Assembly (NCBI RefSeq): GCF_000772105.1
Contig: NZ_CP009355.1
Span: 1,550,001 to 1,614,000 of the forward strand
DNA length: 64,000 nt
Reading direction: 5' to 3'
Origin: Vibrio tubiashii ATCC 19109
GTDB taxonomy: Bacteria > Pseudomonadota > Gammaproteobacteria > Enterobacterales > Vibrionaceae
A model generated the notes under the pieces. It did not search any database, had not been told where the DNA came from, and saw only the letters and a program-made list of their open reading frames with translations. Positions 42,275 through 51,187 of the stretch are shown here, piece after piece. The first letter of the stretch is position 1, and each line of letters begins with the position of its first letter. Both the position numbers and the translations under genes were made by a program.

Positions 42275-44271
42275 TGAATACCTTAAAGATCGCAAACCAA
42301 GCTAACGGTCGATTAAGTTTTAAAACAGCAGCGTTATTCAGCGCTGCTGTTTTGATCATTGGCTCTCTGCTGCAAATAACCGCTCCCTATTCACAAGGTA
42401 TTGGCCTCATTTGGGACACCATTTTTCATTTTGACTCTGCCAATTATCAGCATCTCATCACCCATTTAACCTATTTGCCGAGACTGGCTGTCGCGATCAT
42501 TTGTGGGTTTGCACTCGCCGTTGCCGGTTGTGTTATGCAGTTTGTCTTGCGCAATCCGATCGCTTCTCCAACAACATTAGGCGTCGCGGCAGGTGCTGAA
42601 CTGGGCATGGTGCTGGGTATTTTGTTAATCCCTGCCAACCTTGTCATCCCTGCTTTTGTTCCAGCATTTATTGGTGGCTGCCTCGCAACCGGACTGGTGT
42701 TTGTTTTAAGTTCCGCTAGAGGCTTTTCACCACTGCATATGGTGCTTGCAGGTATGGTGGTGAGCCTCTTTTTAGGCTCACTCAACACCATGTTATTAAT
42801 GCTCCATGAGCAGCGACTTACCAGTATTTTTGTCTGGGGAGCGGGCGTGCTGAATCAGAATGACTGGTCGAGTACTCAAATGCTGTTGCCTTTGGTTCTC
42901 TTACCTACCAGCTTGCTCTTAGTCTTACAGCGCCCATTATCCGCACTCCAATTTGGTGACAATGTCGCTACATCGTTGGGCGTGAATATCAAACAGATCA
43001 AACTGCTCTGCTTATCGTTAGCCATCTTCATTACCGCTGCAGTGGTCAGTGAAGTGGGCTTAATTGGCTTTGTCGGTATCGTTGCGCCAGCTATCGCCAG
43101 AATGCTTGGCGTTAGAGCCCTTGCCAAACAAATTCTAGCCAGTGGCGCTATTGGTAGTGGTATCTTGCTCACTGTTGATCTAGTGATCCAACCTTTCTCT
43201 GGTGTCGGTGGAGAGCTGTTACCGACAGGCGCGATGACAGCCTTAATTGGCGCGCCTTTTTTGTTGTGGCTACTACAACGAACTAAGCTGCAATCCGACC
43301 TTAAAGCACGCTCTGAACATGTCGAGCATTACAAATTAGTCAGCACTCGCAATATTTTGGCTGCACTGACCGTTGCACTCATCGCGATTTCTCTCTTCGC
43401 GATTATGGTCGGTAAGAATCAGTTTGGTTGGAGTCTTGGTTTCAACCAAGCAATGTTTGAACTGCGAGCACCACGCGTACTTGTCGCGCTGATTGCGGGA
43501 ATAGGTTTAGCATTTGCAGGAACGATAATTCAGCGTATCTCTAACAACCCAATGGCTAGCCCAGAAGTGCTAGGGATTAGTTCGGGTGCAGCGCTCGCAC
43601 TGGTTCTCGGCACCTTGTTTGGTATCGCAGTGGGCAGAGAACAACAAATGTTGCTCGGTACGCTTGGCGCGGTTTCGGTAACCGCAGTGGTATGGTTAAT
43701 GGGTAGAAAACACAATTTTGCCCCAACACAAACCCTACTGACGGGTATAGCCTTAAGTGCAGGTTTAGATGCCTTACTCAGAATCGCAATGAGCTCAGGC
43801 CATGATAACGCGTCTGCACTGCTCACTTGGCTATCTGGATCGACTTACTTAGTGGCAAACAGTGACGTTGTACTACTCGCGATTGGTGTCACCTTCGTTG
43901 GTGCGATTGCGCTATCTCTCAATCGTTGGATTGAGTTGATTGGCTTGGGTGAAGTCACGGCGAATAGTATTGGTATGAACGCCACAGTGGTTAGGTTGGT
44001 GCTTCTGTTACTGGTTGCTGCCTTAACGACACTGTGCACCATAGTGATTGGCCCACTCAGCTTTATTGGCCTACTGGCTCCGCACATGGCGCGTTCACTT
44101 CACCAATATCGAGCAACTCCGCAAATGCTCACCGCAGCCTTACTCGGGGCAACCATCATGGTATTGGCGGATTGGATAGGACGAACACTTTGGTTCCCTT
44201 GGCAGTTCCCTGCTGGACTGCTTGCGTCCTTGATTGGTGGCGGCTACTTCCTCTACCTAATGAGACGTTAG
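42274..44271 (+). CDS. vatB: ferric-aerobactin double permease (VatB/FhuB-like)
   Basis: 665 residues, twice the usual FecCD permease size. It is a fusion of two FecCD domains (~1-335 and ~350-665), as in E. coli FhuB. Each half carries the LAGMVVSLFLGSLNTML / LTGIALSAGLDALLRI and GLIGFVGIVAPAIARML / GPLSFIGLLAPHMARSL patterns that contact the ATPase. It forms the inner-membrane channel for ferric hydroxamate-type siderophores, using VatC and VatD. Start overlaps the vatD stop (TAATG). Confidence 0.92.
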   Translation: MNTLKIANQANGRLSFKTAALFSAAVLIIGSLLQITAPYSQGIGLIWDTIFHFDSANYQHLITHLTYLPRLAVAIICGFALAVAGCVMQFVLRNPIASPTTLGVAAGAELGMVLGILLIPANLVIPAFVPAFIGGCLATGLVFVLSSARGFSPLHMVLAGMVVSLFLGSLNTMLLMLHEQRLTSIFVWGAGVLNQNDWSSTQMLLPLVLLPTSLLLVLQRPLSALQFGDNVATSLGVNIKQIKLLCLSLAIFITAAVVSEVGLIGFVGIVAPAIARMLGVRALAKQILASGAIGSGILLTVDLVIQPFSGVGGELLPTGAMTALIGAPFLLWLLQRTKLQSDLKARSEHVEHYKLVSTRNILAALTVALIAISLFAIMVGKNQFGWSLGFNQAMFELRAPRVLVALIAGIGLAFAGTIIQRISNNPMASPEVLGISSGAALALVLGTLFGIAVGREQQMLLGTLGAVSVTAVVWLMGRKHNFAPTQTLLTGIALSAGLDALLRIAMSSGHDNASALLTWLSGSTYLVANSDVVLLAIGVTFVGAIALSLNRWIELIGLGEVTANSIGMNATVVRLVLLLLVAALTTLCTIVIGPLSFIGLLAPHMARSLHQYRATPQMLTAALLGATIMVLADWIGRTLWFPWQFPAGLLASLIGGGYFLYLMRR

Positions 44272-44381
44272 CCTCTAGAACCACAACTCGCCATAGGAGG
44301 CTAATGTATTGGTCTTCTGTGGCAACTCCTCCTCTCTATTGAAACGCCCTATCTATTTGTTACTTATTCCAAATTCATTAA

Positions 44382-44408
44382 ATTGTATTTTGGCTGCAAA
44401 AATACAAT
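44382..44408. promoter_or_regulatory. predicted IutR operator upstream of iutR
   Basis: A 27-bp dyad: left arm ATTGTATTTT, centre GGCTGCA, right arm AAAATACAAT (44382-44408). A near-identical dyad lies before iutA (45604-45630), with 22 of 27 bases the same. It lies about 60 bases ahead of the iutR start, so autoregulation is likely. A weak Fur-like stretch (GGTAATGAGATGAATTTAT) follows it. Confidence 0.7.
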
Positions 44409-44469
44409 TAATGGTAATGAGATGAATTTATGATTACTATGGGGGCAAGAACACTACAAATTGTCACTC

Positions 44470-45426
44470 ATGGAAAAGACAGCAATTACTAAACTTCAGC
44501 AAGATTTATTCAATAAAGTCATCAGCAAGCTCAAAGCGGAGCATGCAAAAGTTGGCGACAGCCTGAACGAATCTTCGTTAGCCCAACAGTTTGAAGTCTC
44601 AAGAACGCCGATGCGCGCTGTGCTCACTTATATGACTGCTTTAGGTATCGCGAAAGCAGTTCCCTATAAAGGCTTTGTCTTACAGCTTGATGCGCAAGCC
44701 ATCAAATCTGATGATGCCTCCGATAAAGAAGAATCTCGTCAGGAGAAGCTTTACCTGAGACTACTCATGGATCTGTTCTTCGGTGATATCGACGCGGCAT
44801 TTTCCGAGAAAGAGCTTCAAGAGCGCTACAACGCCAACCGAGGTGAAATACAAAGTGTACTCCGCCTACTAGAAAGTGATGGCATCTTGCGCCGCAGTCC
44901 CGGCTATAAATGGCATCTAGATGGCGTACTCAACACGCTTGAACGACACACCGAGAGCTACCGATGTCGACTTATCTTCGAACCTGCCGGCCTTCTTGAG
45001 CCGAGTTGGTCACTCGACCGCCACGCGCTAGAGGAGTGTCGCGACCATCACCTTAAAGCGATTCAAGATCCTGATGCAGTGAGCGCAAGTGATTTATTTA
45101 ACTTAAGTGCACAATTTCATGAGCGGCTTGCCGCATGTTCTGGTAATCGCTTCTTGCTTGGCAATATGCAGCAACATAATCGAATGCGTAAAGCGACCGA
45201 TCTCGTGTCTATGCATATTCAATCTTCTGTCACCAAGTCTTGTCAACGCCGCCTGGATATCATCGAGCTTGTATTGGCAGGCGACAACCAAGGCGCGTCA
45301 GTTAAACTCACTCAACTATTAGAAAATGATATTCGCGTCATGCAGCGTACCTATAGCAATGTAGTCAACCTTTCGCTATCAGAACGAGAAAAGCTCGTAA
45401 CCAGTATTGCTGACATAGACATCTAA
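44470..45426 (+). CDS. iutR: GntR family regulator IutR
   Basis: 318 residues. The N-terminal GntR winged helix (~10-75: LNESSLAQQFEVSRTPMRAVLTYMTALGIAKAV) is followed by a second partial winged-helix-like part (FSEKELQERYNANRGEIQSVLRLLESDGIL) and an FCD-type C-terminal domain. It lies between vatB and iutA as does IutR, the GntR-type repressor of aerobactin genes in V. vulnificus. Two 27-bp dyads upstream of it and of iutA are probably its operators. ATG 44470 is preferred to the TTG at 44461. It is followed by a terminator at 45434. Confidence 0.85.
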   Translation: MEKTAITKLQQDLFNKVISKLKAEHAKVGDSLNESSLAQQFEVSRTPMRAVLTYMTALGIAKAVPYKGFVLQLDAQAIKSDDASDKEESRQEKLYLRLLMDLFFGDIDAAFSEKELQERYNANRGEIQSVLRLLESDGILRRSPGYKWHLDGVLNTLERHTESYRCRLIFEPAGLLEPSWSLDRHALEECRDHHLKAIQDPDAVSASDLFNLSAQFHERLAACSGNRFLLGNMQQHNRMRKATDLVSMHIQSSVTKSCQRRLDIIELVLAGDNQGASVKLTQLLENDIRVMQRTYSNVVNLSLSEREKLVTSIADIDI

Positions 45427-45433
45427 TCAAATC

Positions 45434-45463
45434 GGCAGCCCAATTACAGCTGCCTTGTTTTTC
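45434..45463 (+). terminator. terminator of iutR
   Basis: GGCAGC (45434-45439) pairs with GCTGCC (45449-45454) over a 9-base loop, followed by TTGTTTTT. Confidence 0.75.
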
Positions 45464-45498
45464 TATCCCACCCCAAATCTGTTTTTACTCATAAACCC

Positions 45499-45526
45499 GC
45501 GCTGAAGTCACCATACACTTCAGCGC
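45499..45526. repeat. perfect inverted repeat between iutR and iutA
   Basis: GCGCTGAAGT (45499-45508) pairs perfectly with ACTTCAGCGC (45517-45526) over CACCATAC. There is no T tract, and it lies between the iutR terminator and the iutA operator. It may be a second protein site or an RNA hairpin; function unknown. Confidence 0.45.
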
Positions 45527-45603
45527 TACCGACTCTTTTGTCCTCTACAAGCTGCCGTTCTTAACCCGTTATTGAGCTAAAAGAAAATAATTCGCATTGG
45601 CAT

Positions 45604-45630
45604 ATTGCACTTTCGCTGCAGAAATACAAT
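45604..45630. promoter_or_regulatory. predicted IutR operator upstream of iutA
   Basis: A 27-bp imperfect dyad with ends ATTGCACTTT and AGAAATACAAT around CGCTGC. It matches the dyad before iutR at 22 of 27 positions. It directly abuts the Fur box at 45631-45649, about 90 bases ahead of the iutA ATG, so IutR and Fur would bind side by side. Confidence 0.7.
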
Positions 45631-45649
45631 AATAATGATTCTTATTTAG
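45631..45649. promoter_or_regulatory. Fur box upstream of iutA
   Basis: AATAATGATTCTTATTTAG follows the Fur pattern x-A-T-A-A-T-G-A-T-x-x-T-x-A-T-T. It lies about 70 bases before the iutA start. Fur repression of aerobactin receptors is established in vibrios and E. coli. Confidence 0.7.
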
Positions 45650-45719
45650 AAATAACAAAACAGTCTTGCCGCCAAATACTAATTTGCGCAGCTTTGTATT
45701 GATAAACATAGAGAAAATA

Positions 45720-47876
45720 ATGAAAGCGAGTAAAGGGAAGTTCCCTCTATCCACTGTTGCGCTAGCGATCGCCGCAGCAAGCACAGTGTTTACAGCCCAA
45801 GCACAAGAATACACAACTGAAGGCAAAATGGTGGTTGTCTCCAGTCGTACGCCTAAAGCGATCAGCGATATTCCTGGTACGGTTTGGTATATCGATTCAG
45901 AGAAAATTGAACAAGAATACCGCGGTGGTAAGACTCTTGGTGATATTCTAGCTTCGGCAATTCCATCTTTGGATGTCAGCAGCGGTGCCCGTACTAATCT
46001 AGGTCAAAACCTTCGCGGACGTAAGATGCTCGTGATGATCGACGGAGTTTCTCTGCAATCTTCGCGCTCTATCAGCCGCCATCTAGATTCAATCGACCCA
46101 TTCAATATTGATCGTATCGAAGTGCTTTCCGGTTCTACGTCAATATATGGTGCTGGCGCTTCAGGCGGTGTGATTAACATCATCACCAAAAAAGCGCAAA
46201 GCGAAGAGTTAGAGTTTGAATCCTATGTAGGTGGTACATCTGATCTTAACTCAAGTGAAGACTTTGACTACAAACTTGCACAGTCTATTTCGGGCGGCAA
46301 TGAAAAAGTTCAAGCACGTACTTCTGTCGTATACACAGAGACCCAGGGCTTCTTCGATGCCAATGGCACCATCGTTACTCCAGATATCTCACAGGGCTCG
46401 CTACAGTTTAATCAGACTGTAGATTTTCTAACAACAGTAGGTGTTAATGTTTCAGACACCAAAAAGCTGAATCTTCTTGCGCAGTACTATGATAGCCAAC
46501 AAGACTCGCCATATGGTCTGTATATTGTCGGTAGCGACTTTGTAGATGTACGTAAAGGTTTTGATTCTGATCGTGAACACGGTACGGAGCGCATTATGCT
46601 TAGCGCCTCTTACGTGGATGAGCAATTCCTTGGCCATCAGCTCATCGCAGAAGCGTCATACCGCAAAGAAGACCAGACTTACACTCCTTATTTCCAGTCT
46701 TCTGGTCAACAGATTACAGATGTCATTTCACTTAAAGCAGCGCTCGCGAAAAACTTCGATAAATTTAACATTGTTTATGGTGTCGATGCTTATCAAGACA
46801 AGTTGGAAAGTAACCAAGCACTGTATGATCCAACCATTGCCAATAATTCTGGCAACCTAATCAATAAGACTTATGCCCAAGTTGGTCGTTACCCGGGAGT
46901 TGAAGTCAGCTCAGTTGCCGCTTTTGCTCAAGCAGACTACTCAATCACTGAAGATTGGACAGTCGAAGGTGGTGTACGCTACCAATACATGTCAAACAAG
47001 ATTGATGATTTTGTTGGTTATACTCAACAGAAAAAAATTGCCGCAGGTAGTGGTACTTCAGCAGATGCAGTTCCTGGTGGTAAAACAGATTACGGCGTCG
47101 CGCTATTTAACTTGGGAACAATTTATCACCTAAACAGTGACTCTCAAGTATGGGCAAACTTCTCACAAGGCTTTGATCTTGCTGATCCTGCTAAGTACTA
47201 CGGACAAGGTAACTACACACTGGTTGGAGATCATTGGCAACTAAATGACAGCATTAACGTCAACGAATCAAAAATGTCAGGGATTAAGACCAACAGTTTT
47301 GAGTTAGGTTACCGCTTAGATACAGGCGATCTAAACTTACAAACTGCGGCTTACTATTCTCAATCAGACAAGAATGTTAAGTACAATAAAACAACACTGC
47401 TTATCGAAGAAATCGAAGATAAGAAACGTGTCTACGGTTTAGAAGCAATGGCGTCTTACTGGGTTCATGACAATATTCAGTTGGGTGCTTCCGGTCACTA
47501 TGTAGTATCTGAAGTGAAAGGCGATAATGGCTGGGAAGACTACGATGCTGGCTATGCAAGTACTTCTAAGGCCAATGCTTGGGCAGGTTGGTACGACGCA
47601 GATCTTGCGGTAAAACTGCAAAGCCAAACCATGTTTGACTATGAAGATGCTTCAAACAACAAGCTAGATGGCTATACCTTATTTGATCTGGTCGGTAGCT
47701 ACCAGCTTCCAGTAGGTAGCCTAGGTTTTGGTATTCAAAACCTATTTGATAAAGACTACACCACAGCTTGGGGTCAACGTGCGCAAATCATCTACTCTAC
47801 GCACTATGAATCAGCGGCTTATGATTACAAAGGTCGTGGACGTACCTACACTCTTAACTACCAAGTTAAGTTCTAA
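45720..47876 (+). CDS. iutA: TonB-dependent ferric-aerobactin receptor IutA
   Basis: 718 residues from ATG 45720. Signal peptide KGKFPLSTVALAIAAASTVFTAQAQ, TonB box region around MVVVSSR, a plug (to ~180: LGQNLRGRKMLVMIDGVSL, SIYGAGASGGVINI) and a 22-strand barrel ending in the terminal aromatic strand ...LNYQVKF. It matches E. coli IutA along its length (RYPGVE, IDDFVGYTQQKKIAAG, FDKDYTTAWGQRAQI, YDYKGRGRTYTLNY). It imports Fe(III)-aerobactin across the outer membrane with TonB-ExbBD energy. Its promoter has a Fur box and an IutR-type operator. No iucABCD genes lie in the window. Confidence 0.95.
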   Translation: MKASKGKFPLSTVALAIAAASTVFTAQAQEYTTEGKMVVVSSRTPKAISDIPGTVWYIDSEKIEQEYRGGKTLGDILASAIPSLDVSSGARTNLGQNLRGRKMLVMIDGVSLQSSRSISRHLDSIDPFNIDRIEVLSGSTSIYGAGASGGVINIITKKAQSEELEFESYVGGTSDLNSSEDFDYKLAQSISGGNEKVQARTSVVYTETQGFFDANGTIVTPDISQGSLQFNQTVDFLTTVGVNVSDTKKLNLLAQYYDSQQDSPYGLYIVGSDFVDVRKGFDSDREHGTERIMLSASYVDEQFLGHQLIAEASYRKEDQTYTPYFQSSGQQITDVISLKAALAKNFDKFNIVYGVDAYQDKLESNQALYDPTIANNSGNLINKTYAQVGRYPGVEVSSVAAFAQADYSITEDWTVEGGVRYQYMSNKIDDFVGYTQQKKIAAGSGTSADAVPGGKTDYGVALFNLGTIYHLNSDSQVWANFSQGFDLADPAKYYGQGNYTLVGDHWQLNDSINVNESKMSGIKTNSFELGYRLDTGDLNLQTAAYYSQSDKNVKYNKTTLLIEEIEDKKRVYGLEAMASYWVHDNIQLGASGHYVVSEVKGDNGWEDYDAGYASTSKANAWAGWYDADLAVKLQSQTMFDYEDASNNKLDGYTLFDLVGSYQLPVGSLGFGIQNLFDKDYTTAWGQRAQIIYSTHYESAAYDYKGRGRTYTLNYQVKF

Positions 47877-47895
47877 ACAAAGCCGCCAATACAAC

Positions 47896-47923
47896 AAAAC
47901 CGCCCTATTCGGCGGTTTTGTTT
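47896..47923. terminator. terminator of iutA
   Basis: AAAACCGCC (47896-47904) pairs perfectly with GGCGGTTTT (47911-47919), loop CTATTC, followed by GTTTT. It can also serve the convergent add gene at 47953. Confidence 0.9.
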
Positions 47924-47952
47924 TATCTACTAGGTCCTGTTGACCTAGTGAT

Positions 47953-48945
47953 TTATGCGTACTGCATTAAGTGTTTTTTCACTTCATCAGAAGCAAAAGA
48001 CTGTTCAACACTCGCTGTATAGATCTGTTTGTAATCTTCAGCGGTAAGTTCAAACTGCTCCATCACCTTTTGCACTTCATCGGTCATCGTCGTGTTTGAT
48101 ACAGTGCGATTGTCTGTGTTAATCGTGACTGCTAGACCGTCGTTGTGGAACTCTTTCAGTGGATGCTGCTTAAGCTCTGGAATCGCTTTGGTTTGAACAT
48201 TACTGCTTGGACAAGCTTCAAGGCCAACCACATCTTCTTTAACGCGTTTGTAAGCCTCTGCATGATCTTTGATTGCTACACCGTGACCAATACGCTCTGC
48301 ACCTAGCAGCTCGATGGCATCATAAACGTTTTGACCACAGCCTTGCTCACCCGCGTGAATGGTGATGCGGTAGCCTTTATCACGCGCATACTGTGTGTAC
48401 TCAACATATTCATGAGCAAAGTTGTCTAGCTCAGCACCCGCTAAGTCAAACGCAGCAACGCCTTTACCTAACAAAGGAGCGCCGGCGTCAATAATGTCGT
48501 TAACTGAATCGATGGGTAGTAGTTTCACCAATGACAGAATGTAGTTACCTTTAATATCGTACTGCGCTTCAGCACGTTTCATGCCTTTGACCGCACTCTC
48601 AATGATTTCTGCGTAAGTCAGCCCTTGTTGGGTATGCAGCTGAGGACCAAAACGTACTTCAAGGTACTTCACGTTCTCTTTTGCAGCATCTTCGAACAGC
48701 TCGAAAGAAATACGTTCAATGCTGTCTGCGGTTTGCATCACTTTAATTGGCAGTGCAAAACGGTCTAAGTATTCTTGCAGGTTAGGACAAGTTTCCGGCG
48801 CAATCATCATTGTTTTGATCTCTTCGGCATTCTGGCTAGGCAGCTCAATGTTATTTTCAGCGGCTAAATCAAGCACAGTTTGCGGGCGAAGGCTGCCATC
48901 TAGGTGACAATGAAGATCGATTTTAGGGAGATCAAAGTAGTTCAT
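47953..48945 (-). CDS. add: adenosine deaminase
   Basis: 330 residues, the normal size for bacterial adenosine deaminase. Zinc and catalytic motifs are present: H12-x-H14 (DLHCHLDGS), HAGEQG with catalytic Glu, ERIGHG, and S-N-V then [12 protein letters not shown], carrying the metal-binding aspartate. It converts adenosine (and deoxyadenosine) to inosine in purine salvage. A single gene, divergent from a Crp-family regulator at 49139 with about 190 bases between them. Confidence 0.93.
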   Translation of the reverse strand: MNYFDLPKIDLHCHLDGSLRPQTVLDLAAENNIELPSQNAEEIKTMMIAPETCPNLQEYLDRFALPIKVMQTADSIERISFELFEDAAKENVKYLEVRFGPQLHTQQGLTYAEIIESAVKGMKRAEAQYDIKGNYILSLVKLLPIDSVNDIIDAGAPLLGKGVAAFDLAGAELDNFAHEYVEYTQYARDKGYRITIHAGEQGCGQNVYDAIELLGAERIGHGVAIKDHAEAYKRVKEDVVGLEACPSSNVQTKAIPELKQHPLKEFHNDGLAVTINTDNRTVSNTTMTDEVQKVMEQFELTAEDYKQIYTASVEQSFASDEVKKHLMQYA

Positions 48946-49138
48946 CTGTTTTTGTCCTAACTTTCCTGCTTATTGAGTAAGCGTAGCTCAACACACCAAA
49001 GTGGCGGTAATGACACTTAATCATTTGTTTTGATAACGATAAAACTCATGGTATATGATTAACGATGATATATAACACGACAATTGTCCGGTCGCACGCC
49101 AAAATAGCCAAATCAATGTTAAGCAAAGCAAATTCACT

Positions 49139-49804
49139 ATGGATAAGAATAAGATTTTAAGTGACGGGTTGAATAAGATCCGCCAACTAGTGAAACGTGA
49201 ACAGTACAAAACCTTGCACGTCAGCAAAGGCGATTTCATCATTCGCCAACATAGCGAAGTCAATGAAGTGTATTGGACAGAAGCGGCGCAGTTTTCAGTG
49301 CTGCACACCGCAGAGAATGGGAAAACTCTCAGCTTAGGGGACTACTATCTGGAAGATAACTTCTTTGGTGAGATGGAGTTCTTCTCTGATAAGCCCAGCC
49401 CATTTAGTGTCATTGCAACACAAGATGCTCAGCTGACCGTGATCCCAAAAGAGCGCTTTGCTGAGTTCCTGCTTGAAGATGCACAGGTGGCCTTTTGGAT
49501 GAGCCACCGCATGTCGAACATCTACCTAAATACCATGCATATTGCGATGGAACGTTCTCTCTATCCGCTAAAGTTCAATATCATCAAGGATATGATCAGT
49601 CGATATACCTCTGGTACTCACACTAGGGGACACAGTTATATGTACCAAGAAGCACAAAGGTTCGGCTGCACGGAAAGAGCCTATACACGCATTATCCACG
49701 AACTGATTAAGGAAGGATTGGTCAAGAAAGGCGTAGATAGCTCTGAGATAGTGCCCGTTGATATCGACAAGCTAACCGACTATCTAGGACAGTACTATCA
49801 ATAG
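49139..49804 (+). CDS. Crp/Fnr family transcriptional regulator
   Basis: 221 residues. N-terminal cyclic-nucleotide-binding-like beta roll (~30-115: KGDFIIRQHSEVNEVYWT, NFFGEMEFFSDKPSPFSVIATQDAQL). The R-S-S/T phosphate-binding pattern of CRP is replaced by S-D-K-P-S-P, and there are no FNR-type cysteines, so a different ligand or none is likely. The C-terminal winged helix is short (RFGCTERAYTRIIHELIKEGLVKKG, ~177-201). It is divergent from add and may regulate it. ATG 49139; the ribosome binding site is weak. Confidence 0.85.
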   Translation: MDKNKILSDGLNKIRQLVKREQYKTLHVSKGDFIIRQHSEVNEVYWTEAAQFSVLHTAENGKTLSLGDYYLEDNFFGEMEFFSDKPSPFSVIATQDAQLTVIPKERFAEFLLEDAQVAFWMSHRMSNIYLNTMHIAMERSLYPLKFNIIKDMISRYTSGTHTRGHSYMYQEAQRFGCTERAYTRIIHELIKEGLVKKGVDSSEIVPVDIDKLTDYLGQYYQ

Positions 49805-49815
49805 CACTAAACCTA

Positions 49816-49842
49816 AAATGGGCACCGATGAGGTGCCCATTT
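49816..49842. terminator. convergent terminator
   Basis: AAATGGGCACC (49816-49826) pairs perfectly with GGTGCCCATTT (49832-49842), loop GATGA, then GGTTTTTA. It separates the Crp-family gene from the convergent CtlX-like gene. Confidence 0.88.
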
Positions 49843-49864
49843 GGTTTTTAAATTCGCTTGAAGC

Positions 49865-50842
49865 TTATAGGTTGTTGGTACGTGTTGGTAAGAACACTTC
49901 ACCTAACATACAACGAACGCTACCACCGCCAATGTTTTCAATCGTTTTAACGTTAAATGGCAGCAACTTACCATGGCTCGACAGTTGAGCACGTTGAGCT
50001 GGAGAAAACGCATCAAACGCTGATTGAGACATCGCAATCACTTTTTCACCGTTAACCGTTTCAAGCTGTAAAATGTTGCCGCAGAACTGATTCATCTGTT
50101 CTAGTGAAATCGAAATCACCTGCTTGTCCTTCGCTAATGACTTGATGACAAAGCGACGCTCAAATTCAGGGATGACCTCATCACAAATAACGCAGAAGCT
50201 TTCACCAATCGCCATCATCACATTAGTGTGATAAATCGGCTTACCTGACGGCAATGCAGTCTGGAACGAAACCACTCGATCGTAACCAATACGCTCAGCA
50301 TAATCTTCCAGTACTTCACGATCACAACGTTGAGAAAGCGCAGCGTAGACGGTTCTATTGACATGATCTTTTACCATCACGCCTGTACTTTCAAGATGCG
50401 CATCTTGCTCTAGATATGACAGAAGACTGTCTTGAGATTGCACCGGGCGACCTGCACTTTCAAGCGTTTCGACTAATGCATCGACTTTAACTTCTTGCTG
50501 GCGGTTTTTACACGCCATCGGGAAGGTGTATAGCTCACCACTGGCAGTCGTACTAAACCAGTTATTTGGGAACACTGCATCAGGTGTTTCTACCTCACCC
50601 AATGGGTAATCATAGACCACCACTTGAACACCCACTTGACGCAACTCCGCCACCATGGCGTTAAACTCTTGCATCGCACTTTGGCGTACTTCGCTGGTAG
50701 ACAGAGAAACTTGGTGTTGGAATTCATTGTCCTGCGCCGTTTCGGCATTAAACGCAAACTCTTTTGGTGGCACCATCACCACACAATTAGCGTTTTGTAC
50801 TGTTGATTGATTCTTCTGTAGTAGGGTTTTCTGTTTCAACAT
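49865..50842 (-). CDS. CtlX-like citrulline/arginine hydrolase (amidinotransferase fold)
   Basis: 325 residues of the arginine-deiminase/dimethylargininase superfamily. Conserved active-site segments are ETPDAVFPNNWFSTT, the H of PIYHTNVMMAIG, and the cysteine in GGGSVRCMLGE near the C-terminus. This pattern fits the CtlX group (citrulline-use hydrolases). They act on guanidino or ureido amino acids by the usual Cys-His mechanism. ATG 50842 is chosen for the conserved MLKQKTL start; a GTG at 50866 is possible. There are no arginine-catabolism neighbours. The exact substrate (citrulline, arginine or methylarginine) is not settled. Confidence 0.85.
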   Translation of the reverse strand: MLKQKTLLQKNQSTVQNANCVVMVPPKEFAFNAETAQDNEFQHQVSLSTSEVRQSAMQEFNAMVAELRQVGVQVVVYDYPLGEVETPDAVFPNNWFSTTASGELYTFPMACKNRQQEVKVDALVETLESAGRPVQSQDSLLSYLEQDAHLESTGVMVKDHVNRTVYAALSQRCDREVLEDYAERIGYDRVVSFQTALPSGKPIYHTNVMMAIGESFCVICDEVIPEFERRFVIKSLAKDKQVISISLEQMNQFCGNILQLETVNGEKVIAMSQSAFDAFSPAQRAQLSSHGKLLPFNVKTIENIGGGSVRCMLGEVFLPTRTNNL

Positions 50843-51187
50843 TGTGACAGACTCAATTAATCTCACTCATTACTGCCAATTGTAGGCATAATGTTAAATG
50901 AAATATTACTGAATTAACCTGATAATTCACCCACAACACAGCAATAAGCACTGTATATTGTTTATTTGTCAGTAATTTTTATTGTCGCCATGACTTTTTA
51001 TTATCTTTGATTGAATATTATGCAAAGGAAAGAATAATAAACTGGTTACATTTCCCCCACTAAGGGTATACCATTGCTGTACCAAGCTAGATAGGTGACT
51101 AGATTGGTGTTTCACCCTTCCTATTAATGGACGTACGCATCTGCCACATAGGCAACTTTCTATCTTTGCGTGTTTAGGAATTTATTT
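50843..51187. other. divergent intergenic region with a long leader
   Basis: About 345 bases between the CtlX-like gene and the ABC exporter. It holds both promoters. The 130 bases before the exporter start are GC-balanced and may be a structured leader, but I recognise no riboswitch family and see no ORF. Confidence 0.45.

Noticed and set aside
38506..47876. Full aerobactin gene cluster including biosynthesis
   Set aside because: Uptake genes are clear, but no IucA/IucC synthetase, IucB or IucD gene occurs in the region.
51050..51187. Riboswitch in the leader of the ABC exporter
   Set aside because: The leader is long enough, but no known aptamer core could be matched by eye.
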